NCBI RefSeq assembly: GCF_030269925.1
Contig: NC_085121.1
Location: 13,719,501-13,783,500, forward strand
Length of the DNA: 64,000 bases
Direction of reading: 5' to 3'
Origin: Bombyx mori
Taxonomy: Eukaryota; Arthropoda; Insecta; Lepidoptera; Bombycidae
A program made the position numbers and the translations under genes. Below, piece after piece: positions 48,656 to 58,439 of this stretch; the first letter of the stretch is position 1, and every line of letters begins with the position of its first letter. Below the pieces are notes generated by a model. The model had not been told where the DNA came from. It searched no databases and was given only the letters and a program-made list of their open reading frames with translations.

Positions 48656-49223
48656 CACAGTTGCCAGATGGGGGGGATTCCCTGCAAATTCGGGGGGTTT
48701 TTCGACATTGGGGGGGAAATTCGGGGGGAAAGATTCTTTGGGGGGACATTCGGGGGGAAAAAGTTAGTTGGGGGAAATTTCGGAGGTTTTTTGAGTATCA
48801 ATTTGCAATTACTATTAGAATAATTATAGTCTACTATACTATTCACAAGTCAATATCATAAAGGACAATTTATGCAACCAAATAGCAATAGAAACTGCCG
48901 AAGCGGTTCTCAGGATTCGATTTTCACTGCCAAATAGATGCATAAATTTTGTTCTCACATCGGACATGTTAAATATATTTAACTTCGAAAACGAGTATGC
49001 TTTAAATAATAATAACGAAAGTGAATATGATCGTGATAATTGTTTAGAGATGGTTGAAGTTATAGGGATAGCTTGATTAAAAAATAAAAGAATCCTTTTG
49101 GTTTTTTATTTCTTCTCTAAAATAAATAAAAACTGTTTTGGGGGTTTTTTCTTCAAAAAGCCTATTTTCGGGGGGTTTTCGAAAAAAGTTGGGGGAAATT
49201 CACAAGGTCATCTGGCAACACTG
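48656..49223. mobile_element. hAT-type element with 8-bp target duplication
   Basis: TIRs CACAGTTGCCAGATG (left) and CAGTGTTGCCAGATG (right, reverse complement), 15 bp with two differences. Flanked by the direct repeat TATGCCCT at 48648-48655 and 49224-49231. Ends in CAGTG and 8-bp duplications fit the hAT superfamily. The plus strand has at least seven G runs of 5-7 within 48669-48776 and more near 49137-49195. Too short to be autonomous. Confidence 0.8.
48886..49076 (+). pseudogene. Remnant of a transposase C-terminus inside the hAT element
   Basis: An open frame without a Met reads about 60 codons to TGA at 49074: IRFSLPNRCINFVLTSDML, then an Asn/Glu-rich end. The 'P-x-R-C-x...L-T-S-D' pattern resembles the C-terminal dimerisation (hATC) region of hAT transposases. 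The catalytic part is absent. Confidence 0.45.
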
Positions 49224-49305
49224 TATGCCCTTTGCATTGCTGACATTCATGACCACTCACCATCAGGTGAGACGTTTGCTCATCTGTCTACAGTGGCAAT
49301 ATTTT

Positions 49306-49460
49306 AGACTATTTTTATGATCAAATGAGATTTTATATAATATTTTTAGGGGACCATAAGCCTACACGACACAATAGATGTTAAAAAGTTTCATTATGAG
49401 ATAATAATATGTAAAGTTAATTATAATATTTATTGGACTTTAAAATCTATATATATATAT
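49306..49460. other. Short AT-rich spacer ending in (AT)n
   Basis: The (AT) run at 49448-49460 is the insertion site of the LTR element; it continues after the other end at 53185. Confidence 0.6.
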
Positions 49461-49776
49461 AGTAAGGAATACCCTACAAAAAGGGTATAAAACCGGCACG
49501 CAGCTCCGTCACCGGCGCATTTGTCGGTTGACATTCGTCGAGAGAACATCGTTCAAAGACTTTAAGTGTTAATTTAGGAAACACGAATTTTATAATAATG
49601 TTGAGGGTACAGTGCCTATAAATAGCAACGCCTTTGCTCGAAACATTCATTCGATCGGCGGCGTTCGTGAGAGAAGGTAGTCGTGGACATGGTGTGCGTG
49701 ACTCATTGTTTTAAGTCTCTGTAAACGTGTGCTAATTGTTATTTTTTTTAAATGGTTTTTCTTCTGATTCCTAATA
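49461..49776 (+). repeat. 5' LTR
   Basis: Starts AGTAAGGAATACC, ends GATTCCTAATA; the ends form a short imperfect inverted repeat (TAAGGAAT / ATTCCTAA). Two TATA-like boxes (GGTATAAAACC near 49492 and CTATAAATAG near 49618) could drive transcription. Confidence 0.85.
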
Positions 49777-49790
49777 TCAGAAGTGGGATA
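49775..49790 (+). promoter_or_regulatory. Primer-binding-site-like sequence
   Basis: TATCAGAAGTGGGATAA directly follows the LTR. CAGAAGTGGGAT is what the 3' end of a tRNA-Leu would pair with, though the usual TGG start is not there. Tentative. Confidence 0.4.
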
Positions 49791-49919
49791 AAGGACTCAA
49801 ATAGCCCACAGTAGCGTAAAACTCTGAACTTTGTTTTGTTTTACAATGACTGCTTACTTTGATGCTTTCATACTTTATTTGTTATTTTTCTTGTGTGATT
49901 GCAAATTTTAACTGTGATA

Positions 49920-50231
49920 ATGAGACATACTGAAACTCCTAGTACACGGAGGCGACCGTCTCGAGATGATTCTCGTAATCGAAAACGATATTATGCTTTC
50001 GCGATCACAGAGATGATAGACAGAATCGCGATACGAACGATGCGCTCGCGCACGATAGAACCTGTCGCGACACGTTCTAATGATAAGGCGCGCGCTGAAC
50101 AGACCACCGATATTCTACGGACAGTTACGACTCCCATGTCGAATATCGTTGGTTCGCAACAAGGTCGCGTAGAATCTAGTATCCCTGGTTCTGAGGCGTC
50201 TACCCTCGCCAGTGCTTTAATAGAACTTTAA
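49920..50231 (+). pseudogene. Short Arg-rich frame at the gag position
   Basis: ATG at 49920 opens a 103-codon frame rich in Arg, Ser and Thr. By place it would be a gag remnant, but I see no zinc knuckle or capsid motif and cannot confirm this. Confidence 0.35.
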
Positions 50232-50556
50232 TAGTGATACGGGGCATAATGGGCCCTCAGGTTAGAGTCACGAACGCTAATCTACTCACGATTTGATTTC
50301 ATTTTTAGTGGAGGTCAGGTTAGGCCAAGTCCTCATAGGGTTCAGGCACTAGTTGAGTCACCAGTGACTCGTAATGTCACACAGGTAGATAATTCCTGAG
50401 GTTGACTGCATACTTCCGAAGGTGAATTCGGGACTATGTTGGCAAAATGGTCAATTCAACTTTTGAGATTACAGCTCATTCTGAACATCATAAAACGCAA
50501 GACAACAGACATTCGCCCTGCAGCTTCTGGTAGGAACAGACGCCACCACACCTGTA

Positions 50557-51087
50557 GTGAGGACTCTAATTAGTGATGTCACGACTGAGGTGTTTCGGAG
50601 TCGTGAAGTTCGTCGAGAACTAGGTCGAGGTAGAGCTCATCAATTGGTACCATGGAGTAAAAAGCAACATGATGCTCGCGTGGACAGGCACCGACGAACA
50701 GCAGCCGTTTTTAATGTCGATAATCTTGTTTGGGTAATAACTCACAGTCTACAGGAAATGTAGATCCGGCAATCCGTGGACCTTACCGAATGGTGAGGAT
50801 GGTGCCTCACGAGCATTGCCGCCAGCTCGGACCCCTCGATGGTTCCTGCGGCAGTAGCACGCAAGCGACGTGCAGGTAGCTGCGTAATATCGGTCGGTAA
50901 ACTTGATTCCGGTATGCGTGGCCCGTATAAGGTTGTCGAAATTCTACCCAGTGGACGCTATACCCTACGGCTGCTCAGCGGCAGTTATGGCAAAGCTACG
51001 CAAGCAGCTGCACAATATATGGTGTCGTGGCGGGGCGAGTGGACCCCTGAGACATGTGCTGCCTTCTTTGAGAGTCAGCAAAGTTAA
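50557..51087 (+). pseudogene. Integrase C-terminal remnant
   Basis: After a frame with 'AAVFNVDNLVWV' (50557-50763) comes a second frame (50839-51087) with GKLDSGMRGPYKVVEILPSG, YGKATQAAAQYMVSWRGEW and an ETCAAFFES end. The RGPYxVVEIL / RYTLR pattern is the C-terminal (DNA-binding) part of gypsy-type integrases. Stops and a frame change separate the parts. An RGPY-like motif occurs twice. Confidence 0.65.
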
Positions 51088-51154
51088 TAATGATCATTGT
51101 TCACAAATATACGTATTCCTATGGTGAACCTGAAGGGTGAGTTATAGATGATTG

Positions 51155-51764
51155 CTCTCTAGTTACGTATCCCTCACTCGGAGTCACGGTGAGATGCCTC
51201 AATACGATTGGTCTAGGCTGGCGTATTGAGAAGCCTCGGCACGTTTGAGTACTGTCAGCGTGCCGGGAAGCTTCACACGTTTGAATAAACTCTGCGTGTG
51301 GAATGCACTCGTACGTTTTTAATACGATCTTCGTACGAGTGGGTCTGGGACCATTTTACGTATCCCTCACTCGTGTGATTAATTCTACACGGTGAGATGC
51401 CTCAATACAATCGGCCTAGGCTGGCGTATTGAGAAGCCTCGGCACGTTTGAGTATGGTCGGCGTGTCGGGAAGCTTCACACGTTTGAATACGCTTTGCGT
51501 GTGGAATGCACTCGTACGTTTTTAATACGATCTGCGTACGAGTGGGTCTGGGACCATTTTACGTATCCCTCACTCGTGTGATTAATTCTACACGGTGAGA
51601 TGCCTCAATACAATCGGCCAAGGCTTGCGTATTGAGAAGCCTCGGCACGTTTGAGTATGGTCGGCGTGTCGGGAAGCTTCACACGTTTGAGTACGCTCTG
51701 CGTGTGGAATGCACTCGTGCGTTTTTAATACGATCTTCGTACGAGTGGGTCTGGGACCATTTTA
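51155..51764 (+). repeat. 203-bp tandem array, three units, each with about five stem-loops
   Basis: Equivalent points lie at 51188, 51391 and 51594 (period 203). In unit 1: CTCAATACG/CGTATTGAG (51198-51230), GGCACG/CGTGCC (51238-51264), CACACG/CGTGTG (51274-51300) and CACTCGTACG/CGTACGAGTG (51306-51341). Before each unit CTCAC/GTGAG pairs, and in units 2 and 3 it is lengthened by CGTGT/ACACG. The differences between units mostly fall in loops or leave G-T pairs. Non-coding; the function is unknown. Confidence 0.85.
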
Positions 51765-51859
51765 CAGGGATCACTGGTAACCAAATGCAGAAAACATTTA
51801 ACGAAGGGCGACGCACACTGGCCCTTGGATACTAACAGGAATATGCGCATTAAGGATGA

Positions 51860-52480
51860 TTGTGCATACTACACGTGTTGCTCGCGTGCCGCTGGCTGCG
51901 CGCGCTCATCTACTTCTGGCATGCATACTGCGCGCACTGCTCGCGTGCCGCTGGCTGCGCGCGCTCATCTACTTCTGGCGTGCATACTGCGTGCACTGCT
52001 CGCGTGCCGCTGGCTGCGCGCGCTCATCTACTTCTGGCGCGCATACTGCGCGCACTGCTCGCGTGCCGCTACCTGCGCGCGCTCGACTACTTCAGACGTG
52101 CGTACTGCGCGTACTGCGCGCGCTCGCCTGCTTCTGGCGTGCAGACTGCGCGCACTGCTCGCGTGCCGCTGGCTGCGCGCGCTCATCTACTTCTGGCGTG
52201 CAAACTGCGCGCACTGCTCGCGTGCCGCTGGCTGCGCGCGCTCATCTACTTCTGGCGTGCAAACTGCGCGCACTGCTCGCGTGCCGCTGCTTGCACGCGC
52301 TCGCCTGCTTCAGGCGTGCATACTGCGCGTACTGCTCGCGTGCCGCTACCTGCGCGCGCTCGCCTGCTTCAGGCGTGCATACTGCGCGTACTGCTCGCGT
52401 GCCGCTACCTGCGCGCGCTCTCCTGTTTCTGGCGTGCATACCGCACGTGCTGCTTATGTGCACACTGCACGTGATGCTCG
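51860..52480 (+). repeat. 59-bp GC-rich tandem array, about ten units
   Basis: Unit contains ctcgcgtgccgctggctgcg and 'ctcatctacttctggcgtgc'. CpG-rich, with GCGCGC palindromes. Period 59 is not a multiple of three, and the unit has no stop in any forward frame, so all three forward frames stay open for 200-250 codons. These are not taken as genes. Confidence 0.85.
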
Positions 52481-52858
52481 CGAGCCGCCGACTTCACGGT
52501 GCCGTACGACTGGCAGTGACGCAGAGGGCGATGTCGCTCGATCTGTGGCCTGCTGCTTCACTCGTTGGGGACTATGATGCCTTTGGTCCACTAAGCGCGA
52601 CGCAGGGAGTCACGGAGTAGTTAGTTTGTAGTCCTGCTGAGCTACTTATGCGCTCTGCCTGCATTTTCAGGATTATCTATCAGGATGGTCGAGCGGGACG
52701 CCCGCCACACGTGGTGCAGCCTCACATCGTGGTTGCAGACTGGAGCTGGGACGGCTGCCGAACTTTCGGGAGGCGCGGACCTAACAAGATCTTTCGCACG
52801 CTTCCGCATCATCGTTATGAGTAGACCCCAGTTATGTGGTCGAGGACGAACCACAGTC

Positions 52859-52869
52859 AGGAGAGGCCG
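52859..52869 (+). promoter_or_regulatory. Polypurine-like tract before the 3' LTR
   Basis: AGGAGAGGCCG directly precedes the LTR start, in the place where the plus-strand primer is made. Confidence 0.5.
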
Positions 52870-53184
52870 AGTAAGGAATACCCTACAAAAAGGGTATAAA
52901 ACCGGCACGCAGCTCCGTCACCGGCGCATTTGTCGGTTGACATTCGTCGAGAGAACATCGTTCAAAGACTTTAAGTGTTAATTTAGGAAACACGAATTTT
53001 ATAATAATGTTGAGGGTACAGTGCCTATAAATAGCAACGCCTTTGCTCGAAACATTCATTCGATCGGCGGCGTTCGTGAGAGAAGGTAGTCGTGGACATG
53101 GTGTGCGTGACTCATTGTTTTAAGTCTCTGTAAACGTGTGCTAATTGTTATTTTTTTAAATGGTTTTTCTTCTGATTCCTAATA
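52870..53184 (+). repeat. 3' LTR
   Basis: Same as the 5' LTR apart from one T fewer in a T run. Followed by (AT)n, as is the left flank, so a short target duplication such as ATAT cannot be told from the simple repeat. Confidence 0.85.
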
Positions 53185-53606
53185 ATATATATATATGTCG
53201 GCGCAAATATGACTATTTACCTACTGATCATCAACTAATTACTCTGTGATAAGAAATTGATGTTAAACAGTCCCTTTTATTGTAATTTCAATACTTTAAA
53301 ATCTTGTAATCACGCTCACGTGTTTAATACTTGTAAACACGCTGACGTGTACGAAGTCCTATAGATACGGCCGTGCTGTCTAGCGTTTATTCATTCGTGT
53401 CCGAGCCGTAGTACAGTACGGATCTCTCTGTAACGTTGTTATGCTTCTCGTGCAATATACGCAGTTCTCGTGAAGTTTTGTTTTGGAAGCCCAAACATGA
53501 GTCATCATCGAGAACTTATTGACCGTGACGTCAACAATGCTGACGTCACACTTTTTAAAAACATTCCTCCAGCGTTTCTCCTCCGTCATATATATGTACC
53601 TATATA
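53185..53606. other. Spacer with (AT)n and no gene
   Basis: Moderately GC-balanced from 53300 on (cacgctgacgtg words); possibly the edge of another repeat. No protein domain. Confidence 0.4.
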
Positions 53607-53886
53607 TCTATTTATTATTACATATATGAAAATGAATTGCTGTTCGTTAGTCTCGCTAAAACTCGAGAACGGCTGGACCGATTTGGCTAATTTTGGTCTT
53701 CAATTATTTGTGGAAGTCCAAAGAAGGTTTAAAAGGTAGATATGAAAATGCTAGGAATTAAATAAAAATAACAATTTTGTTTTTCCTTTGATGTGTCCCC
53801 CCGTCAGACGGATTCCTTTTGTTATACAAAAGTTTAGGTCTTTTATTTATCGACTGAGGCACTACGTAGTCTGCCGGGTCAGGTAG
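53607..53886 (+). mobile_element. Non-autonomous Helitron, GGGTCAGCTAG type, 3' end mutated
   Basis: Same body as 26418-26623, longer by a segment with 'gatgtgtccccccgtc'. The end reads GGGTCAGGTAG, with CTAG changed to GTAG. Confidence 0.75.
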
Positions 53887-53950
53887 TATCAAATAAAAAG
53901 CAAGCGATTTTCCTGCAGCTACCTTATATGCATAACCCTATTAATTCGAA

Positions 53951-54385
53951 GTCGTCGTGGCCTAACGGATAAGACGTCCGATGCATTCGTGTGGAGCGAT
54001 GCGCCGGTGTTCGAATCTCAAGCGGGTACCAATTTTTCTAATGAAATACAACAAAATGTTCTCAACAAAATGTTCACGATTGACTTCCACGGTGAAGGAA
54101 TAACATAGTGTATTAAAAATGAAACCCGCAAAATTATAATTTGCGTAATTACTGGTGATAGGACCTCTTGTGAGTCCGCGCGGGTAGGTACCACCACCCT
54201 GCCTATTTCTGCCGTGAAGCAGTAATGCGTTTCGGTTTGAAGGGTGGGTCAGCCGTTGTAACTATACTTGAGACCTTAGAACTTATATCTCAAGGTGGGT
54301 GGCGCATTTAAGTCGTAAATGTCTATGGGCTCCAGTAACCACTTAACACCAGATGGGCTGTGAGCTCGTCCACTCATCTAGCAAT
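53951..54385 (+). repeat. Bm1-type SINE, full length
   Basis: tRNA-like head GTCGTCGTGGCCTAACGGAT at the start, B-box-like GGTGTTCGAATCT at about 54007, body, and an A-rich (aat)n tail. Plus strand. Best copy for reading the SINE in its own direction. Confidence 0.9.
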
Positions 54386-54419
54386 AAAATAATAATAATA
54401 ATTAATTAATTACTTGTAG

Positions 54420-55100
54420 ACATAATTTTAATAAAACGTCGTGGCTACGGTCACTCTAGCGCGCTGGCACCAGGAGGATGAGACGGCGTGTCGTAGGCTG
54501 CGATACGAATTGCCGTCATCGCTGTCGTCGCCGAACATATTATAGCAGAGCAATCTGGTCGGCGATGTAGCGCGTTCCGACCCGGCAGGCTAGTTCTGAC
54601 TCAGCGGGGTATCCCGGATCACCAGCGGCATCACCCAGGTGGCCTAGTCGGGCCGCCGTACCGCAGACACCAGCATCATTGGTTGTCGACTATTGCCTCG
54701 TCCTCGGCGTGGCGTGGCGAGTCTGGTTGTAATGTTCATCAGAGGAACCTGGCCAGGTTTTGATCGGTCTCGTCGAACCCGTCGCTTGCGACGAAGGGAT
54801 CGGCGAATACCCACAGACGCAGCCCACTGAGTTTCTCGCCGGATCTTCTCAGTGGGTCGAATTTCCAATCCGGTGGTAGGTTCAGCGAAGCACGACTCTT
54901 GCTAGGGTTCGTGTTAGCAATGTCAGGTTTGAGGCCCATGAGCTCACCTACTCGCCCGGTGACGCTGATATGGTCTCTCAAGGCCATCATCGTTTGGTGC
55001 GGTAGGACCCTAAAAATATCCAGATCGACAAATCCCACATGCCCCGTGCGCTCCTTGGGCATGGGGACCTTGTAGGAGGGACGACCGCCGCGCCGGCCCG
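54420..55100 (-). repeat. LINE fragment, reverse, with the 'cgacccactgag' tail family
   Basis: GC-rich block. 54760-54960 is the reverse of the tail family. Beyond it, to 55100, the minus strand keeps an open frame with KVPMPKERTGHVGFVDLDIF that is found next to this tail in moth LINEs, but I know no enzyme domain in it. Ends at an A run on the minus strand's 5' side (55099-55110). Confidence 0.6.
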
Positions 55101-55409
55101 AAAAAAAAAAGTTTTCCAAGGTTATCACGAGTCGTAGTTATAATTAAAACCACTTTTACGGGTTTCATAGCATGGTCAGAAACCAAAATATTCGAAATAA
55201 TAAATACCAGACTATACCATAAAAGTATTTTTAATTAAAGTGAAGTCGTTTCAGTACTTTCAAAGTTTAAAATAAATTATTGTACACAAATGTAAAGTGT
55301 TAATTTTTATTTTTTTCAATAAGTGAACATCAACAAAAGTTACAATAAAAAAAGACAACGAGATAATTTAATTTAGATGCACGATTATAATTCGATATCA
55401 GTATATATG
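55101..55409. other. AT-rich spacer
   Basis: Nothing recognised. Confidence 0.45.
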
Positions 55410-55901
55410 CTTGGGCCATTACAAATGTGTGAAATGAGCCATAAAACATTACGTAAAAGGAATGTGACAATGCCGCGCAACTCGATATCGATAAAGGGAT
55501 ACCGCTTGGGTTCGGGTAGTCAGATGAGGTGGTCGTTGATGACTGGTACACGTAAATTGTAGATTGTAAGTGTTTGTAAAAATTGTGTTAGTTATCATTA
55601 GACAATCCTACGCGAACCATAGAAGCATTATTCGATAACTTAACTTTGTTAAAATTAAAAGGTGATATTAACGCCCAAACTCGTTTGGTTATTCATAATG
55701 TGTTGATAGGGTTTAACGAATTAAAAAGTGACCCAGAAAAAAATTAAATAAAAAACGTTTTTTTTTTGTAATTATATTGATTTAAGTTTTATACACGAAT
55801 GTGTAGACGTGTGAGCGAGAGATCGGATATGCCTATAAGTGTGAACGAGAGGTCTGATAAAAATGATTTATGACTCAGTTGCATGTTTGTAATGGCCCAA
55901 G
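55410..55901. mobile_element. 492-bp element with 16-bp identical TIRs
   Basis: CTTGGGCCATTACAAA at 55410-55425 and its exact reverse complement at 55886-55901. No clear target duplication was found. It contains an orphan open frame (55589-55747) and two related 22-bp words (gtgtgagcgagagatc / gtgtgaacgagaggtc). Superfamily unknown. Confidence 0.65.
55589..55747 (+). pseudogene. Orphan open frame inside the 16-bp TIR element
   Basis: Without a Met, it reads about 50 codons with protein-like composition (LDNPTRTIEALFDNLTLLKL, then a stop at 55745). It could be the last exon of the element's lost protein; an AG that could be an acceptor lies just before. I do not recognise the domain. Confidence 0.35.
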
Positions 55902-56011
55902 TCTACTCATATTCATAAAACAATATTTAACAATTTTAAAATAATATTAATTCATATTAAGCATATTAGAATCATTTAGGCTTTCTAAATGTTTAATAAA
56001 AAAAATTATGT

Positions 56012-58116
56012 TTATACATGGTATTCTCCACCATCTAATTTTTCATCAGACAATGATGACAGAATACTAGCAGATGTACTTTGGGACAACCATATGAGGG
56101 ACATGAAGAGACCTTCAAGAATTCCAATACCCACACCTCCTATGCTGTCTAGTAGATAGTGACGTTCAGCCAATACCCTGGAAATGGACACTGAAACTAC
56201 CCAAGCCATAAGTGGGGGGTAGAAAATTATTGATACAGAATCAAAGTATATTAAAATGAACGAGATGAGCACAGCCCTGCTTGCATGTCCGGATGGGAAT
56301 GAGAACTTATCAGGACCAACTTCCATGAGCTTATTCATTGGTACCGGTCGACGTCTTCTTACAAATGCTTTCAATACAGCTACCACAACAATGTCTAAAA
56401 TTAGTGCTGAAAAGAAATTAAACTTGTTACAACCCTATTCTGGATGACATCCTTTTTGAATTCAATCAATTTTACTAAATAGCTTTTAGAAATAAGTTGC
56501 AAATCTGAATCTGTATATTGTAACAAATAAGACATGCCTACTACTTTGTTTAAGCCATAGTATATTGTTAATGTCATTTGAGTTTCAAATAACAAATAAC
56601 CTTATGAGCCTTATGAGCAAAATGGATTAAAAAAAAATTATTGTTTACGTACCAATCAACATATTAACTTGCAACTGGTAAAGATCTTTACTATTAAACA
56701 GCCATATGAAAGTGAGCCAGCCTGCAAGCCAAACTATGCCATGACATGATATCTGGAACAAAGATCATATAAGCTGTACTGTGTACATACAAATATTTAA
56801 GTGGGACCTTTATACCCAAACAAAGGGATATTTTCTAATATTTCATAATTTATTTATATTAAGTGGCAATTTCAATAAAACAAGCACACCATATAAATAT
56901 GTATAAACAGTGTTCAGTTGAAATGGGCAATTACGAAAAGTAATTGAATCAAAAAAATAAGGTAGCGGACTAAAGATTATTTGAAAATAATGAATACAGT
57001 TCTCAGCAATACGAGTTAATAATTAATTCAACTATATATTTTTAAACAAATCTTGTAATTATTATTTATTTTCGAATATCCAATAAATTTGATTTCTTTG
57101 AATTTTTTGCATACCTCTAGTAATTGAGAATGATTCCGTAAAGACTTTAGAGCAGTTATTTTTAGTGCTCTGTCAACAAATGTCTTCGTAATTTGAACAT
57201 CATACTGCAAAATTTTTTTCAACATGGGTGGAGTTTGACGCTTTTTCTCTGTTTCTCCTAACTGCAATAAAAAAAATTAGTATCATAATAGTAAGTTAAT
57301 TCCGTCTGTTGAGCATCCGGATTCCGGAGAGACCAATTATCATTTTAATTATTTTAATTATTCTACAGGTGAAAGGATTTATTATGTTATCTTCAGAGCT
57401 GTTTCAAAAATGATAAGATTCACTTTGATTAGACCTTATCAATTAAATGAGAGAGACAACCAATAGCACTAATTAATTTGACTTGGTAAAATCATTAACA
57501 TTAGTAAACTAATTTGTAATTTCTAATTCCTGAAAATGAGTTAATTCCTGAAAATTGTAATACAGTTCCATTCGTTCTGTGTAATTGTATTCAATACAAT
57601 TGTATCAATAATCGGTCATCTAAAGCGGGTAGTTCATTAGAACAAATAAGCAGGTTACATAAGTCTACAACTAATGAGATTTCAGAACTTAACCAGTTAT
57701 CAATGATTTTATTCAATAACAATAAGATCCAGTAGTTCCATAAGTCTTTGCAAATGACGAACGTTACATAAACTGCTTTTCAGATTTATTCTCGAAATTA
57801 TGATATTCTAATATCGGTGAATAAGAATACTTAAATGTCGGAAACCTTCGACGATCGTAGAACTGCAATGGGTACGTGATGCGAACGTAATTTAACAATA
57901 GTTATAAATATCCCAAGACGTTACACTTGTGTAAATATTGACACATCTCCCACAGTGCAGAACTTAAAGCTTTCAGGCAAAGTGAAGAACTTCATCCTAC
58001 AGTACATCATTATGGCATAGTTTTTGAATGCGTCAAACATTGAATGTAACACAAAATATATACCTAACTCGTACTTAATCCTAAAAAAAGCAAACCCAAG
58101 ATCTTACCATATCCAT
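56012..58116 (-). CDS. PLPP6: PLPP6-like polyisoprenoid / lipid diphosphate phosphatase
   Basis: Exons on the minus strand: 58116-58108 (only M-D-M), 57261-57115, 56752-56653 and 56406-56012. GT/AG borders, 651 nt, 216 aa plus stop. The three PAP2 motifs are complete: K98-x6-R105-P106 (KAFVRRRRP), P123-S-G-H126, and S161-R-x5-H168-x3-D172 (SRVLAERHYLLD). His168 is the expected nucleophile and His126 the acid. Four or so hydrophobic helices surround them. Human PLPP6 (PPAPDC2) removes phosphate from presqualene, farnesyl and geranylgeranyl diphosphates in ER/nuclear membranes; substrate here is inferred. The three-codon first exon fits in phase but needs RNA proof. A TIR element begins 226 bp upstream of the start. 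Confidence 0.85.
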
Positions 58117-58341
58117 AGTACTAGCCTATTTTTTCTACCACAAATGTACTAATTGTACTATTTCATTCGTGTAGTTTTATGTAAATTTTATAGTTTTACA
58201 ATAGACACCTAAACTTATATAGAATTTAAAATTAAAATTTATTTAATGTATGATATCAGTGTAGGTACTATATAAACGGTCACAGACTACGTACACACAG
58301 ACTACAGGAGATGCTAACGCAAATAAAATGACGTTACTGTA
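58117..58341. other. Short upstream region of the PLPP6-like gene
   Basis: 225 bp between the start codon and the THAP element; must hold the core promoter unless it lies in the element. A TATA-like ACTATATAAACGG near 58267 faces the plus strand. No minus-strand box is clear. Confidence 0.4.
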
Positions 58342-58439
58342 ATGGGGTTGGCAACTGTCAAAGTGGCGCTGGTGTGCATTGTTCCCATAACATTCAATAT
58401 TTGTATTGGAATTTTTGATTAAAAATTATTTTAAGCACA

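Larger units (their letters stand above)
48635..49305 (+). repeat. LINE/SINE tail split by a hAT element
   Basis: 'cagtggctttgttatgccct' before the insertion and 'ttgcattgctgacattcatg...caccatcaggtgagacg' after it form one copy of the tail family seen at 12024. Joining the two parts restores the usual order. Confidence 0.65.
49461..53184 (+). mobile_element. Non-autonomous gypsy-like LTR retrotransposon with internal tandem arrays
   Basis: 3.7 kb bounded by direct LTRs of 316 and 315 bp that differ, as far as I can see, only by one T in a T run. A primer-binding-like site follows the 5' LTR and a purine-rich tract precedes the 3' LTR. Between them are a short basic frame, an integrase C-terminus, a 203-bp stem-loop array and a 59-bp array. 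Reverse transcriptase, protease and most of integrase are missing, so movement would depend on enzymes from another copy. The near-identical LTRs argue for recent insertion. Confidence 0.85.

Noticed and set aside
51825..52620. Three long plus-strand frames (about 200-254 codons) rich in Ala, Arg, Cys and Leu
   Set aside because: All three frames are open only because the 59-bp unit lacks stops. They cannot all be genes and none resembles a protein.
53951..54020. tRNA-like sequence with A and B boxes
   Set aside because: It is the head of a Bm1 SINE and cannot form a full tRNA with anticodon arm and acceptor stem. The same holds for 3985-4044 and 45080-45145.
54739..55128. 129-codon minus-strand frame with KVPMPKERTGHVGF
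   Set aside because: Lies in a LINE fragment; no enzyme domain and tail-family text translated in part. Kept as repeat, not as gene.
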